A stretch of 17,423 bases of DNA, taken from assembly GCA_934132925.1 (NCBI GenBank), contig CAKPAL010000012.1, positions 1-17,423 of the forward strand. Reading direction: 5' to 3'. Below the pieces are notes generated by a model that ran no database searches, was not told where the DNA came from, and saw only the letters and a list, made by a program, of their open reading frames with translations. Below, piece by piece: positions 1 to 6,433 of the stretch. This DNA is from an uncultured Bacilli bacterium. GTDB lineage: Bacteria > Bacillota_I > Bacilli_A > RF39 > UBA660. Position 1 is the stretch's first letter; every line of letters begins with the position of its first letter. Position numbers and translations under genes: made by a program.

Positions 1-111
1 GAGCGAAGCCTTATTTAATAAGGGAAACGGTAAAAAATAAACAGTAATTTGATTTGGGGCTTATTTTTCATACCCGAAGGGTCGAGGGTTCGAATCCCCC
101 TCTCGCTACCA
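1..111 (+). tRNA. tRNA-like 3' end (T-arm, CCA) without a recognisable 5' half
   Basis: The 3' part looks like tRNA. There is a short hairpin ACCC-GAA-GGGT (72-82) like the variable arm of a class II tRNA, a T-arm with the TTCGAAT loop (84-100), an acceptor-like strand (101-107), discriminator A and an encoded CCA (109-111). The 5' half does not fit: no D-loop GG and no 7-base anticodon loop is visible. AGCGA at 2-6 could pair with TCGCT at 103-107, and a hairpin at 9-23 plus an A/T-rich stem (about 32-40 with 61-68) would complete an odd cloverleaf. The strict T-stem has an A-C mismatch. It could be a degenerate tRNA, an attachment-site remnant, or the 3' exon of a gene beginning outside the window. 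Amino-acid identity cannot be assigned. Confidence 0.4.
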
Positions 112-144
112 AAAGGAAATTCGCTCAAACTTTTGAGCTTTAAT

Positions 145-177
145 AAACAACTAATTCAAAAATGAATTAGTTGTTTT
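145..177 (+). terminator. Intrinsic terminator-like hairpin after the tRNA-like element
   Basis: A 12-bp perfect stem (146-157 with 164-175, extendable by one pair) with a 6-base loop is followed by TT. A smaller hairpin, GCTCAA/TTGAGC, lies just before it at 123-138. It sits between the tRNA-like element and a convergent gene, so it may act in both directions. Confidence 0.6.
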
Positions 178-199
178 ACATTTTAATATAACTTAATAT

Positions 200-224
200 A
201 AAAAGTAGTTTATGACTACTTTTT
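200..224 (-). terminator. Hairpin overlapping the stop codon of the 223-747 gene
   Basis: A 9-bp stem (200-208 with 216-224) with a 7-base loop sits at the end of the minus-strand gene and overlaps its TAA. Its U-rich part lies inside the stem rather than after it, so as a terminator it is only moderate. Confidence 0.4.
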
Positions 225-747
225 AAAAACGATTAGGTATTTTAGAATTAAAGAAATCTTCAAAACTACCAGTTACTTTTTCTTCTTTTTGATTATTAAT
301 AATAATTATATTGGAACTTAATTGACTAGTATTTATAACATATTCATCTGTTTTTTCAAGTGATTCACTAAATTCAGTAACTTTTTTAGGGAAATAAACT
401 TTCAAATACAATTTATCATTATCTATAGCCTTATATTCTATAATATCACCTGCAAGTGTACCATCAGTACCATATTCACCATAAATATAATTATATTTAT
501 TATCTTCTTTTGATATAGTAACAAAATAACAAGAATTTTCTCTTACATTACCCCAATTTCCAACAATTCCTTCCAATATATTAGTAGCGATATTTTTTGT
601 ATCTATATTAGAAATATCAGAATTATTTTCTTTATCATTTGTATCTTTATTAATTACTTTATCATAAATAATAAAACCTGTTAATGCTATAACAGCAACA
701 CTCAATATAATAACCAAAAAAACAAGACCATTATTACCTTTTTTCAT
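223..747 (-). CDS. Small membrane-anchored extracytoplasmic protein, function unknown
   Basis: The protein has 174 residues. A short basic N-terminus is followed by one hydrophobic segment (about residues 8-28), then an Asn/Asp/Lys-rich linker and a globular C-terminal part (about 55-174) with alternating hydrophobic residues typical of a beta-rich fold. The N-terminus predicts a signal anchor, with the bulk outside the membrane. There is no lipobox Cys. The start is supported by AGAGGTG about 6 bases upstream. A promoter (TTGCAA, 17-base spacer, TAATAT with extended TG) lies just upstream, so it is probably its own transcription unit downstream of spmB. I do not recognise a family, and a lipocalin-like or copper-resistance-like beta domain is only a guess. 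Confidence 0.7.
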   Translation of the reverse strand: MKKGNNGLVFLVIILSVAVIALTGFIIYDKVINKDTNDKENNSDISNIDTKNIATNILEGIVGNWGNVRENSCYFVTISKEDNKYNYIYGEYGTDGTLAGDIIEYKAIDNDKLYLKVYFPKKVTEFSESLEKTDEYVINTSQLSSNIIIINNQKEEKVTGSFEDFFNSKIPNRF

Positions 748-776
748 TTCTACACCTCTATCCTTTCATATAATAT

Positions 777-805
777 ATATTATCATATAAAATAATAATT
801 TGCAA
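777..805 (-). promoter_or_regulatory. Sigma-A-type promoter for the 223-747 gene
   Basis: On the minus strand: -35 TTGCAA (800-805), 17-base spacer, -10 TAATAT (777-782) with an upstream TG (extended -10). Confidence 0.5.
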
Positions 806-839
806 TATTATAATCATATTTATTTTAGACTAATGAAAA

Positions 840-1352
840 CTAATTGAAAAAGATATTTACCATAATAAAACTAATTATAACTGATAAAAGATCTGCTAAT
901 AGACCTACAACAAGAGAATATCTTGTTTTTTTTATACCTATACTAGCAAAGTACATACTAATAATATAGATTGTAGTATCAGTGGAGCCTTGCATAACCG
1001 AAGCAAGTCTTCCAATCAAAGTATCTGTTCCATATTTTATTAGAATATCATTTAATACTACTAAACTGCTAGAACCAGAAATAGGTCTTAATATGGCTAA
1101 AGGAATTACTTCAGTAGGAAATGACATTTTAATAAAAAGAGGCTTTATAAGATTACATATATAATTTATAATGCCACTATCAGTAATCATAGTAATAGCT
1201 ATAATCATAGCAAATATTGTTGGAAATAAATTTATTGATAATTTCATACCCTCTTTTACGCCAATTAGAAAAGTATCAAAGATATCTATTTTTTTATATA
1301 TACCATAAATTATTATTATTACTACCACTAAAGGAATAAAGTAATTAATCAT
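840..1352 (-). CDS. spmB: Spore maturation protein B (SpmB)
   Basis: The protein has 170 residues, close to the usual size of SpmB, and is an integral membrane protein of the nucleoside-recognition (Gate) family. Hydrophobic helices lie near residues 5-20, 40-60, 80-105 and 145-168. The RPISGSSSL stretch and the MQGSTDTT motif are characteristic of SpmB. Known role: with SpmA it acts late in sporulation of Bacillus to dehydrate the spore core; homologues also occur in non-sporulating bacteria, so the role here is open. It is the third gene of dacB-spmA-spmB, and its ATG overlaps the end of spmA by 8 bases (ATGATTAA), which suggests translational coupling. Assignment is firm; physiological role is inferred. 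Confidence 0.92.
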   Translation of the reverse strand: MINYFIPLVVVIIIIYGIYKKIDIFDTFLIGVKEGMKLSINLFPTIFAMIIAITMITDSGIINYICNLIKPLFIKMSFPTEVIPLAILRPISGSSSLVVLNDILIKYGTDTLIGRLASVMQGSTDTTIYIISMYFASIGIKKTRYSLVVGLLADLLSVIISFIMVNIFFN

Positions 1353-1932
1353 ATTTTTTTCTCCAAATAAAATAGAATAATCGATCTAATAATATGGCTA
1401 AAAAGGTTGATAAAAAAGTAGTAATAATGGTAACCGGTACTATTTCTGTTGGATTAATACTACCATTTGCTAATCTTAGGCTAATTACTGTAGTGGGAAC
1501 AATAGTTACTGAAGCAGTATTTATAACAAGAAAAGTAATCATTGACCTAGATGCTACATCACTATTATTATTTAATCTTTTGAGTTCACTCATAGCTTTT
1601 AAACCAAATGGAGTTGCTGCATTACCTAGTCCTAACATATTCATAACTACATTGGAGGATATATAACCTACAGCTTTATCACCTTCAGGTATTTCAGGAA
1701 AAAGTATTTTTACTATCTTTGATAATTTTTTAGACATAATATCTAATAATCCTGATACCTCCGCTATTTTCATAGTACCTAACCATAAACACATTAATGG
1801 AACTATTCCTAATATCATATCAATGGCTTTACTACCTGATGATAACATGCTATTAGTAATACTACCACTTCCATTTATTATGCTAAATAGTACTCCTACT
1901 ACTATGAAAAATCCCCATATATAGTTAATCAT
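1345..1932 (-). CDS. spmA: Spore maturation protein A (SpmA)
   Basis: The protein has 195 residues and several membrane helices (near 1-18, 35-55, 130-150, 165-185). It belongs to the nucleoside-recognition domain family and partners SpmB. The segment NVVMNMLGLGNAATPFGLKA is the hallmark of SpmA and fixes the identity. It lies between dacB and spmB, the same order as in Bacillus subtilis. It begins inside the last codons of dacB through an 8-base ATGATTAA overlap, and its own end overlaps spmB by the same eight bases, so the three proteins are probably made from one transcript in coupled fashion. Confidence 0.93.
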   Translation of the reverse strand: MINYIWGFFIVVGVLFSIINGSGSITNSMLSSGSKAIDMILGIVPLMCLWLGTMKIAEVSGLLDIMSKKLSKIVKILFPEIPEGDKAVGYISSNVVMNMLGLGNAATPFGLKAMSELKRLNNNSDVASRSMITFLVINTASVTIVPTTVISLRLANGSINPTEIVPVTIITTFLSTFLAILLDRLFYFIWRKKYD

Positions 1933-3004
1933 TAAACCACTTTCTTATTTTAGTAAAGATATTATTATCTTTCTTTTTAGTGTCTTTCATTATATAAATA
2001 TCTTCTTCATATAGAAGAGTATCTCCTAGTAATATTTGATTTACCCCTACTTTATCATTAGTATGATAATTATTCTTTTTTTCTAATATTATGTGACTAA
2101 TAAGAGACTTTTTTTCTTCTTTTTTTAGTGGTATATAGATATCATTTTTAATATAAAAAGTGTCTTTTTTATAATAACTATCATCATATACTTTAAACTT
2201 ATTTTTGTTAAGTACCCTATAACCTATATAATTATCTTTAGCATAATTATATAAATCAATATGAGTATTCCAATCATCAGAGTCTCTTATAGTGACCACT
2301 ATTAAATTCATATCATCTATACTAGCAGTACTAACTAATGTTCTGCCTGACTCTTCAGTATATCCTGTCTTACCACCAGTTATATAATCATACTTTAATA
2401 ATTTGTTTTTATTATCCCAAATGTATGTCTTTTTATCAGTAGTAACTTTATATTTCTTAGTCTTAACGATATTTCTATATTCTTCATATTGCATAGCATA
2501 CCTAGTAAGAAGAGCCATATCATAGGTACTTGAGTAATTACCTTCAGGTGTTGGAAGACCGCTTGGATTATTGAAGGTAGTATTTTTCATACCTATTTCT
2601 TTGGCTTTATCATTCATCATTTTAACAAAATCATCAACACTTCCTCCAACATAAACAGCAATCATATTAGCGGCATCATTACCACTACGAAGCATTAACC
2701 CATATAATAAATCTCTTAAAGTAATATGTTCCCCTACCTCAATATATATTCCAGAACCATAAGCCTTTAAAATACTATCATCTACTTCTACTACATCATC
2801 TAATTTACCACTTTCTATGGCTATAGTAGAAGTCATAATTTTAGTAATTGATGCTATTAACCTTCTACTATTCATATCTTTGCTTACAAGTACCCTACCA
2901 GTTGTAGAATCCATTAATGTATAAGAAGATGCACTACTAGTATTTGCATTAACTACAGGAATAAACATTATTAATAATATTATTACTACTAATACCTTTT
3001 TCAT
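1925..3004 (-). CDS. dacB: D-alanyl-D-alanine carboxypeptidase (DacB/DacF-type, PBP5 family)
   Basis: The protein has 359 residues, with a signal peptide (1-20, likely cleavage after VNA) for export. It is a low-molecular-weight penicillin-binding protein that trims the terminal D-Ala of peptidoglycan stem peptides outside the membrane. The three active-site motifs are in order: S52-I-T-K55, S107-G-N109 and K212-T-G214. A smaller beta-rich C-terminal domain follows (about 265-359). It lacks an obvious C-terminal amphipathic anchor, although a basic WF-containing tail is present. It is the first gene of the cluster with spmA and spmB, which suggests a role in cortex or wall maturation like B. 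subtilis DacB. The start is supported by AGGTGA 4-5 bases upstream. A terminator-like hairpin lies very close upstream. Confidence 0.93.
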   Translation of the reverse strand: MKKVLVVIILLIMFIPVVNANTSSASSYTLMDSTTGRVLVSKDMNSRRLIASITKIMTSTIAIESGKLDDVVEVDDSILKAYGSGIYIEVGEHITLRDLLYGLMLRSGNDAANMIAVYVGGSVDDFVKMMNDKAKEIGMKNTTFNNPSGLPTPEGNYSSTYDMALLTRYAMQYEEYRNIVKTKKYKVTTDKKTYIWDNKNKLLKYDYITGGKTGYTEESGRTLVSTASIDDMNLIVVTIRDSDDWNTHIDLYNYAKDNYIGYRVLNKNKFKVYDDSYYKKDTFYIKNDIYIPLKKEEKKSLISHIILEKKNNYHTNDKVGVNQILLGDTLLYEEDIYIMKDTKKKDNNIFTKIRKWFND

Positions 3005-3027
3005 AAACTCACCTATAAAATAATATG

Positions 3028-3052
3028 AAAAAAAGAACTAAATTAGTCCTTT
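3028..3052 (-). terminator. Terminator-like hairpin just upstream of dacB
   Basis: In the minus-strand RNA an 8-bp stem (AAAGGACU with AGUUCUUU, one G-U pair) and 5-base loop is followed by seven U. It ends about 24 bases before the dacB ATG and could end AbiE-module transcription or attenuate dacB. No clear promoter fits in the remaining gap. Confidence 0.55.
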
Positions 3053-3082
3053 TATTTAAAACGAAAATGTATTTTGCTATTG

Positions 3083-3139
3083 TTATGCTATAACTGAATT
3101 TGATACTTTTGCTTTTAAACTGTTTCTACTTCTTATCAT
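3083..3139 (-). pseudogene. Stub of AbiEii toxin (nucleotidyltransferase)
   Basis: After the ancestral end of the antitoxin, an ATG at 3139-3137 overlaps its TGA as ATGA, the usual coupling of the two AbiE genes. The reading frame gives MIRSRNSLKAKVSN and four more residues before TAA. The SLKAK-type start resembles the N-terminus of AbiEii-family toxins. No continuation is visible before dacB; the frame beyond contains further stops within 30 bases. Only about 18 codons remain, so no toxin can be made here. The identification rests on position and a short N-terminal resemblance. Confidence 0.5.
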
Positions 3140-3728
3140 TGTAATACCTCAAATGTATTTCTTACTTTATCATAAATATTCATTTTTTAGCATATTCATA
3201 TAATTTTAAAGTATTCTTCTCTTTACTATAAAAGTATCATCTAATTGCTTTATTAAATAGTTCAGCATCAATTTTCTTTTTATTTTTAATAATATCACAA
3301 ATTGTTTTATCCAAGTCATAAACTTTAATAATGTTACCTGAACTCAACTTATAATTTGTAACACCTAGATTTAATAATTCTTTTTTGATATAAAACAAAT
3401 TAACATCATCGTTTTTTTGAAGTGAACCATTATAACCACTATTAATTATAATATCATATTTAATCGGTATTCTATTTGATAAACCATATAGATAAAGTGC
3501 TGTAGTATTAGAATAAATTGCATTTTTACTTTTACTTTGTAAAATAATAAACTCGTCTGTTAATTCATTCTTTTTTATATAAATATCACGACTCACCCTC
3601 TCAATTTTATTTTCTTTAACAAGTTTAGTAAGGTAAGTTCTTGATATATTATTATTAGTAACATCTTTAATAGTCAAATATCCATTTTTAAATAAATCTA
3701 AAATAATAATTTCATATTTCATAATCAT
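3136..3728 (-). pseudogene. AbiEi-family antitoxin, broken by a nonsense codon and a frameshift
   Basis: The readable part (stop TGA at 3239-3237) has up to 163 residues. It has an N-terminal winged-helix DNA-binding segment (about 1-50, with NISRTYLTKLV and a following YIKK strand) and the central AbiEi antitoxin domain, ending KVYDLDKTICDII...NKAIR. Past the TGA, the same frame continues YFYSKEKNTLKLYEYAKK. At an A6 run (3183-3188) the next frame continues MNIYDKVRNTFEVLQ and stops at 3138-3136. This is the expected AbiEi C-terminal helix, so one A appears deleted. The original gene was thus about 196 codons, with two lesions. In AbiE systems this protein neutralises the AbiEii toxin and represses its own promoter. 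The SD AAAAGGA favours the second ATG (3722, MKYE) over 3728. The DNA-binding part may still be made. Confidence 0.8.
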
Positions 3729-3736
3729 TTTCCTTT

Positions 3737-3774
3737 TACGATTAAATTACATCATATTTAATCGTATTTGTAAA
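3737..3774 (-). promoter_or_regulatory. Promoter and palindromic operator of the AbiE module
   Basis: An 11-bp perfect inverted repeat (3737-3747 with 3756-3766, half-site TACGATTAAAT) lies 9 bases upstream of the antitoxin start. It overlaps a promoter on the minus strand: -35 TTTACA (3769-3774), 17-base spacer, -10 TGTAAT (3746-3751). AbiEi antitoxins are known to autorepress by binding inverted repeats at their promoter, so this is probably the operator. Confidence 0.6.
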
Positions 3775-3842
3775 TGCTATTTTATATAATTTTTATGAAT
3801 CAGTAATCATTCTTTTATCTTAAATAATACATTGTATTTCCC

Positions 3843-3877
3843 TTTTCTAGGAAAAATATGAAATTATTCCTAGAAAA
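3843..3877. repeat. Inverted repeat between the AbiE module and the pseudouridine synthase
   Basis: An 11-bp perfect inverted repeat (TTTTCTAGGAA / TTCCTAGAAAA) with a 13-base loop. There is no T-run on either side, so it is not a typical terminator. It may be a transcription-factor site or a boundary scar. Confidence 0.4.
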
Positions 3878-3958
3878 AGTCAATATACTTTTGGAATAAA
3901 TATTAGTTAGAAAGTATTCACTATCGAATATGATATCTTATAATCTTTATAAAAAGTA

Positions 3959-3987
3959 TTTAATTATTTTAATATTTATTATATAAT
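3959..3987 (+). promoter_or_regulatory. Possible promoter of the pseudouridine synthase gene
   Basis: -10 TATAAT (3982-3987) lies 17 bases after a weak -35 TTTAAT (3959-3964). This would give a leader of only about 12 bases. Confidence 0.45.
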
Positions 3988-4005
3988 AGATGTGGATGTG
4001 ATGAA

Positions 4006-4845
4006 ATGGATAAATTAGTTGTAAAAAATAAAAATGAATTATATAGTTATTTAAGAGATAATCTAAATAAATCTAAAAATAATATCAAGTCTTTATTAAA
4101 GAATGAATGTATATATGTTAATGATAAGGTAGTTACAAAATATAATTATATAGTTGATGTAGGAGATATTATAACTATTGGTAAAAAAATTAATAATAAT
4201 GATTTTAATCTTAAAATTATATATGAAGATAATGATATTATAGTTATTGATAAACCTAGTAAAATACTTACTATATCTAATGACAAAGAAAAAGAAAAAA
4301 CATTATATAGAGAAGTATCTAATTATTTAAAAAAAGAAAATAAAAAAGTATTTGTTATTCATAGACTTGATTATGATACTTCAGGAATAATTATGTTTGC
4401 TAAAAATCAAAAAATTCAAAAACTATATCAAGAAAATTGGAATAAACTTGCTAAAAAAAGAGAATATACCGCGATTGTAGAAGGAACAACTAATAGTCAT
4501 GGTCATATTGAATCTTATTTAAAAATGTCTAGAACATTACAGGTATATTCCTCAAAAAATAATGATGGACTACTAGCTATTACTGATTATGAAAGAATTA
4601 AATATAATGATAAATATTCATTACTAAAAATACATATATCTACTGGTAGAAGAAATCAAATTAGATGTCATATGGCTGATATTAAACATCCTATACTTGG
4701 CGATAGCCGCTACCAAAGTAAGACTAATCCATTAAATAGACTTGCTCTTCATGCTAATAGATTAGAGATTATCAATCCACTTACTAATAAATTAATGATT
4801 TTTAATAGTGAACTTCCAAGTGAGTTTATAAATATATTTAACTAG
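4006..4845 (+). CDS. RluA-family pseudouridine synthase
   Basis: The protein has 279 residues. It isomerises uridine to pseudouridine in RNA, most likely 23S rRNA given the RluC/RluD-like layout, in the cytoplasm. An N-terminal S4-like RNA-binding domain (about 1-60, with NKSKNNIKSLLKN and VGD motifs) precedes the catalytic domain (about 68-279). The catalytic motif HRLD-YDTSG lies at 119-127, with D122 the expected nucleophile. GRRNQIRCHMADIKHPILGD is the conserved family C-terminal motif. Length fits the family. The start is the ATG that gives MDKLVV; the ATG 5 bases earlier is in another frame, and the SD is weak (GGATGTG). The gene stands alone, divergent from the AbiE remnant and convergent with the nuclease gene. 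Which uridine it modifies cannot be told. Confidence 0.9.
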   Translation: MDKLVVKNKNELYSYLRDNLNKSKNNIKSLLKNECIYVNDKVVTKYNYIVDVGDIITIGKKINNNDFNLKIIYEDNDIIVIDKPSKILTISNDKEKEKTLYREVSNYLKKENKKVFVIHRLDYDTSGIIMFAKNQKIQKLYQENWNKLAKKREYTAIVEGTTNSHGHIESYLKMSRTLQVYSSKNNDGLLAITDYERIKYNDKYSLLKIHISTGRRNQIRCHMADIKHPILGDSRYQSKTNPLNRLALHANRLEIINPLTNKLMIFNSELPSEFINIFN

Positions 4846-4868
4846 TGAAATTAATCACTAGTTATTTT
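4839..4868 (+). terminator. Bidirectional terminator between convergent genes
   Basis: A 10-bp perfect stem (4839-4848 with 4855-4864), 6-base loop, then TTTT on the plus strand. It overlaps the stop codon of the synthase and lies just beyond the convergent nuclease gene. Confidence 0.75.
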
Positions 4869-4875
4869 ATTATAT

Positions 4876-5583
4876 TTATTTATTTGCTAATCTACTATCT
4901 CCTGTTTTATAATCAATAATAATACCATCTTCAATATTATAAACAAAAACATTAAACTTAATACCTTGACCATTATCCTCGATAGAATAAGCCTCTATCT
5001 CTACTCCAGTAGCTAATAAATTATCCCCCTCAAAAACAGGAGTTACACGATATAAAACATGGTTATTTGTCTTTTTAATATAATCTGCTACTTTATTTTC
5101 AAACTGAAGCATTCCTTTAGTATTCATACTTCTAGTACAAGTTATCAAGTTTTGTGTATTGGCATTTTCTCCTGTTAACTGATAACCAATCAAGTGACAT
5201 CTATTATATAAGTATTTTCCATCAACATGATCATATTTTATAGTATGCCAGCCAGTAGGTTTTATCATACCAATAGAACCCCTTTTTTCAGTAGGCATTA
5301 AATCAGTACTTATATTAGCTATAGCAGGTCCACATCTTCCTAAATAGTCTAACTTACTATACTCCTCATAACTAGTAGTGGTATAATCTTCTTCTTTAAA
5401 ATAAGGATTATTATCATTTACTATAACATAACTATTACCATTATAATCTGGAATGTTATCAATATCATAACTTACAGGATTATTAATTAAACTATATGTA
5501 TATTTATAAATATCATCTTTATAACAATAGAATACTCCTAGTAAGATAGCCATAATTAAAATTAATATTTTATTCTTCTTCAT
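4876..5583 (-). CDS. Membrane-anchored DNA/RNA non-specific endonuclease (EndA-like)
   Basis: The protein has 235 residues. An N-terminal hydrophobic segment (about 5-20) serves as signal anchor, so the nuclease domain (about 75-235) lies outside the membrane. The family motif, usually DRGH, is N127-R-C-H130 followed by LIGYQLTGEN; H130 is the expected general base. The Asn in the NTQNLI segment that follows is a likely metal ligand, as in beta-beta-alpha-Me nucleases of the Endonuclease_NS_2 group. The C-terminal stretch with HVLYRVTPVF and NVFVYN is typical of Firmicute members. Known relatives digest extracellular DNA, for nutrient use or for DNA entry as in streptococcal EndA; no competence genes are nearby, so uptake is not implied. 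The SD AGAGGT and an extended -10 TATACT (5600-5605) support its own expression. Confidence 0.9.
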   Translation of the reverse strand: MKKNKILILIMAILLGVFYCYKDDIYKYTYSLINNPVSYDIDNIPDYNGNSYVIVNDNNPYFKEEDYTTTSYEEYSKLDYLGRCGPAIANISTDLMPTEKRGSIGMIKPTGWHTIKYDHVDGKYLYNRCHLIGYQLTGENANTQNLITCTRSMNTKGMLQFENKVADYIKKTNNHVLYRVTPVFEGDNLLATGVEIEAYSIEDNGQGIKFNVFVYNIEDGIIIDYKTGDSRLANK

Positions 5584-5665
5584 ATTTTACCTCTATTTAA
5601 GTATATCATAAATTACTGATTTTTTACTAATTATATTCACTTTTTGTATTTTTTTTGTTTTATAG

Positions 5666-5694
5666 TTCACTTTTTGATAATAATATGATATAAT
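5666..5694 (+). promoter_or_regulatory. Promoter of tRNA-Arg
   Basis: -35 TTCACT (5666-5671), 17-base spacer, -10 TATAAT (5689-5694), 19 bases before the tRNA. The segment TTCACTTTTTG containing the -35 also occurs at 5636-5646. Confidence 0.65.
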
Positions 5695-5713
5695 CTATTT
5701 ATATCTTATTTAT

Positions 5714-5790
5714 GTCTCCGTAGCTCAGTCGGATAGAGCAACCCTCTCCTAAAGGGTAGGTCGCTAGTTCAATTCTAGTCGGGGACACCA
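5714..5790 (+). tRNA. tRNA-Arg (anticodon CCU)
   Basis: A complete 77-base cloverleaf including encoded CCA. The acceptor GTCTCCG/CGGGGAC pairs throughout with one G-U. The D-arm is GCTC/GAGC. The anticodon stem ACCCT/AGGGT has loop CTCCTAA, so the anticodon is CCU, reading AGG. The T-arm GCTAG/CTAGT has the TTCAATT loop. It has its own promoter. Confidence 0.96.
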
Positions 5791-5812
5791 TGAATTTTGG
5801 TTCAAAAATTCA
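5791..5812 (+). terminator. Hairpin after tRNA-Arg
   Basis: An 8-bp stem (5791-5798 with 5805-5812) begins right after CCA, followed by only a weak T-rich stretch. A second small hairpin, TTCCCT/AGGGAA, follows at 5815-5832. Confidence 0.45.
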
Positions 5813-5845
5813 TCTTCCCTTAATGTAGGGAAAACTACTACTTAT

Positions 5846-5880
5846 GAAAAGGAATGATACTATGTTTATCATTCCTTTTC
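5846..5880 (-). terminator. Terminator of the formyltetrahydrofolate cyclo-ligase gene
   Basis: A 14-bp perfect stem (5846-5859 with 5867-5880) with a 7-base loop. It overlaps the last codons of the minus-strand gene and ends in a CCTTTTC arm; it may also stop readthrough from tRNA-Arg. Confidence 0.6.
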
Positions 5881-6396
5881 TTCAGTTATTATTTCATTTA
5901 CTTTAATATCGTATTGATTATGCGGTATATTATTTAGTAAACATTTTTGATAGCAGATACCAATACGATAGATATTATGTTTTTGATAGAATTTATCATA
6001 ATAACCTTTTCCATATCCTATACGATATAAATCTTTAGAAAAACAAATACCAGGTGTTATACTTATAGTATTATTAAAATTAGTGACAATATTTTGAGTA
6101 GTTGGTTCTAATATATTATAGTTTCCTATTTCTAAATCATCTAAACTATTTATGTAGTAGAAATTCATAGTATCACCTTGAACTTTAGGGACTGCTACTT
6201 TTTTAGTTTCTAGGAAATATTTTATTAATTTTATAGTATCTACCTCATCACTCGTGGATACATATGTTAAGATGGTATTACTACTTAGTATTTTTGGATT
6301 GTGAATTAATTTAGTAAAAATGATATGATCTTTCTCTTCTTTATTAGCAATATTTTTTCTAATTAATTTATATTCTTTTCTTATTTCGTTCTTCAT
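5869..6396 (-). CDS. 5-formyltetrahydrofolate cyclo-ligase
   Basis: The protein has 175 residues. It converts 5-formyl-THF to 5,10-methenyl-THF using ATP and so recovers folate from a storage form, in the cytoplasm. The N-terminal helix KNEIRKEYKLIRKN, the central SITPGICFSKD and the signature RIGYGKGYYDKF (ATP/folate site) are all present. The C-terminal PHNQYDIKVNEIITE matches the family ending. Length is slightly short but normal. There is no clear Shine-Dalgarno before the ATG (TATAAT ends one base before it), and no other Met is usable before residue 77. Initiation may depend on coupling to the upstream gene 21 bases away. The stop is TGA followed immediately by an in-frame TAA, the only TGA stop among intact genes here. 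Confidence 0.92.
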   Translation of the reverse strand: MKNEIRKEYKLIRKNIANKEEKDHIIFTKLIHNPKILSSNTILTYVSTSDEVDTIKLIKYFLETKKVAVPKVQGDTMNFYYINSLDDLEIGNYNILEPTTQNIVTNFNNTISITPGICFSKDLYRIGYGKGYYDKFYQKHNIYRIGICYQKCLLNNIPHNQYDIKVNEIITEEKE

Positions 6397-6406
6397 AATT
6401 ATATTA

Positions 6407-6433
6407 AAAGTATGTTTTTATAAAACATACTTT
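6407..6433 (-). terminator. Terminator-like hairpin between the tail-anchored protein and cyclo-ligase genes
   Basis: An 11-bp perfect stem (6407-6417 with 6423-6433) and 5-base loop overlaps the stop codon of the 6418-7161 gene. In minus RNA it is followed by UUAAUAUAAUU. It may end or reduce transcription into the downstream gene. Confidence 0.5.

Noticed and set aside
1..70. Group I intron ending in a tRNA anticodon loop
   Set aside because: I see no P7/P9-type core elements in the available bases; it cannot be excluded because the upstream part is outside the window.
1..111. tmRNA 3' end
   Set aside because: The acceptor strand lacks the G3-U70 pairing partner pattern needed for alanylation, and the sequence before the T-arm does not match the conserved tmRNA segment.
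1394..1666. 90-codon plus-strand frame across spmA
   Set aside because: Antisense to the well-conserved spmA; no SD and no promoter.
3005..3030. Sigma-E promoter of dacB
   Set aside because: Only a loose CATATTAT -10 match; no -35 at suitable spacing.
3237..3239. TGA in the antitoxin read as Trp under a recoded genetic code
   Set aside because: A separate one-base frameshift still breaks the gene, and the Trp-containing genes here are intact with TGA as a stop (TGG confirmed in PheT), so a nonsense mutation is the simpler reading.
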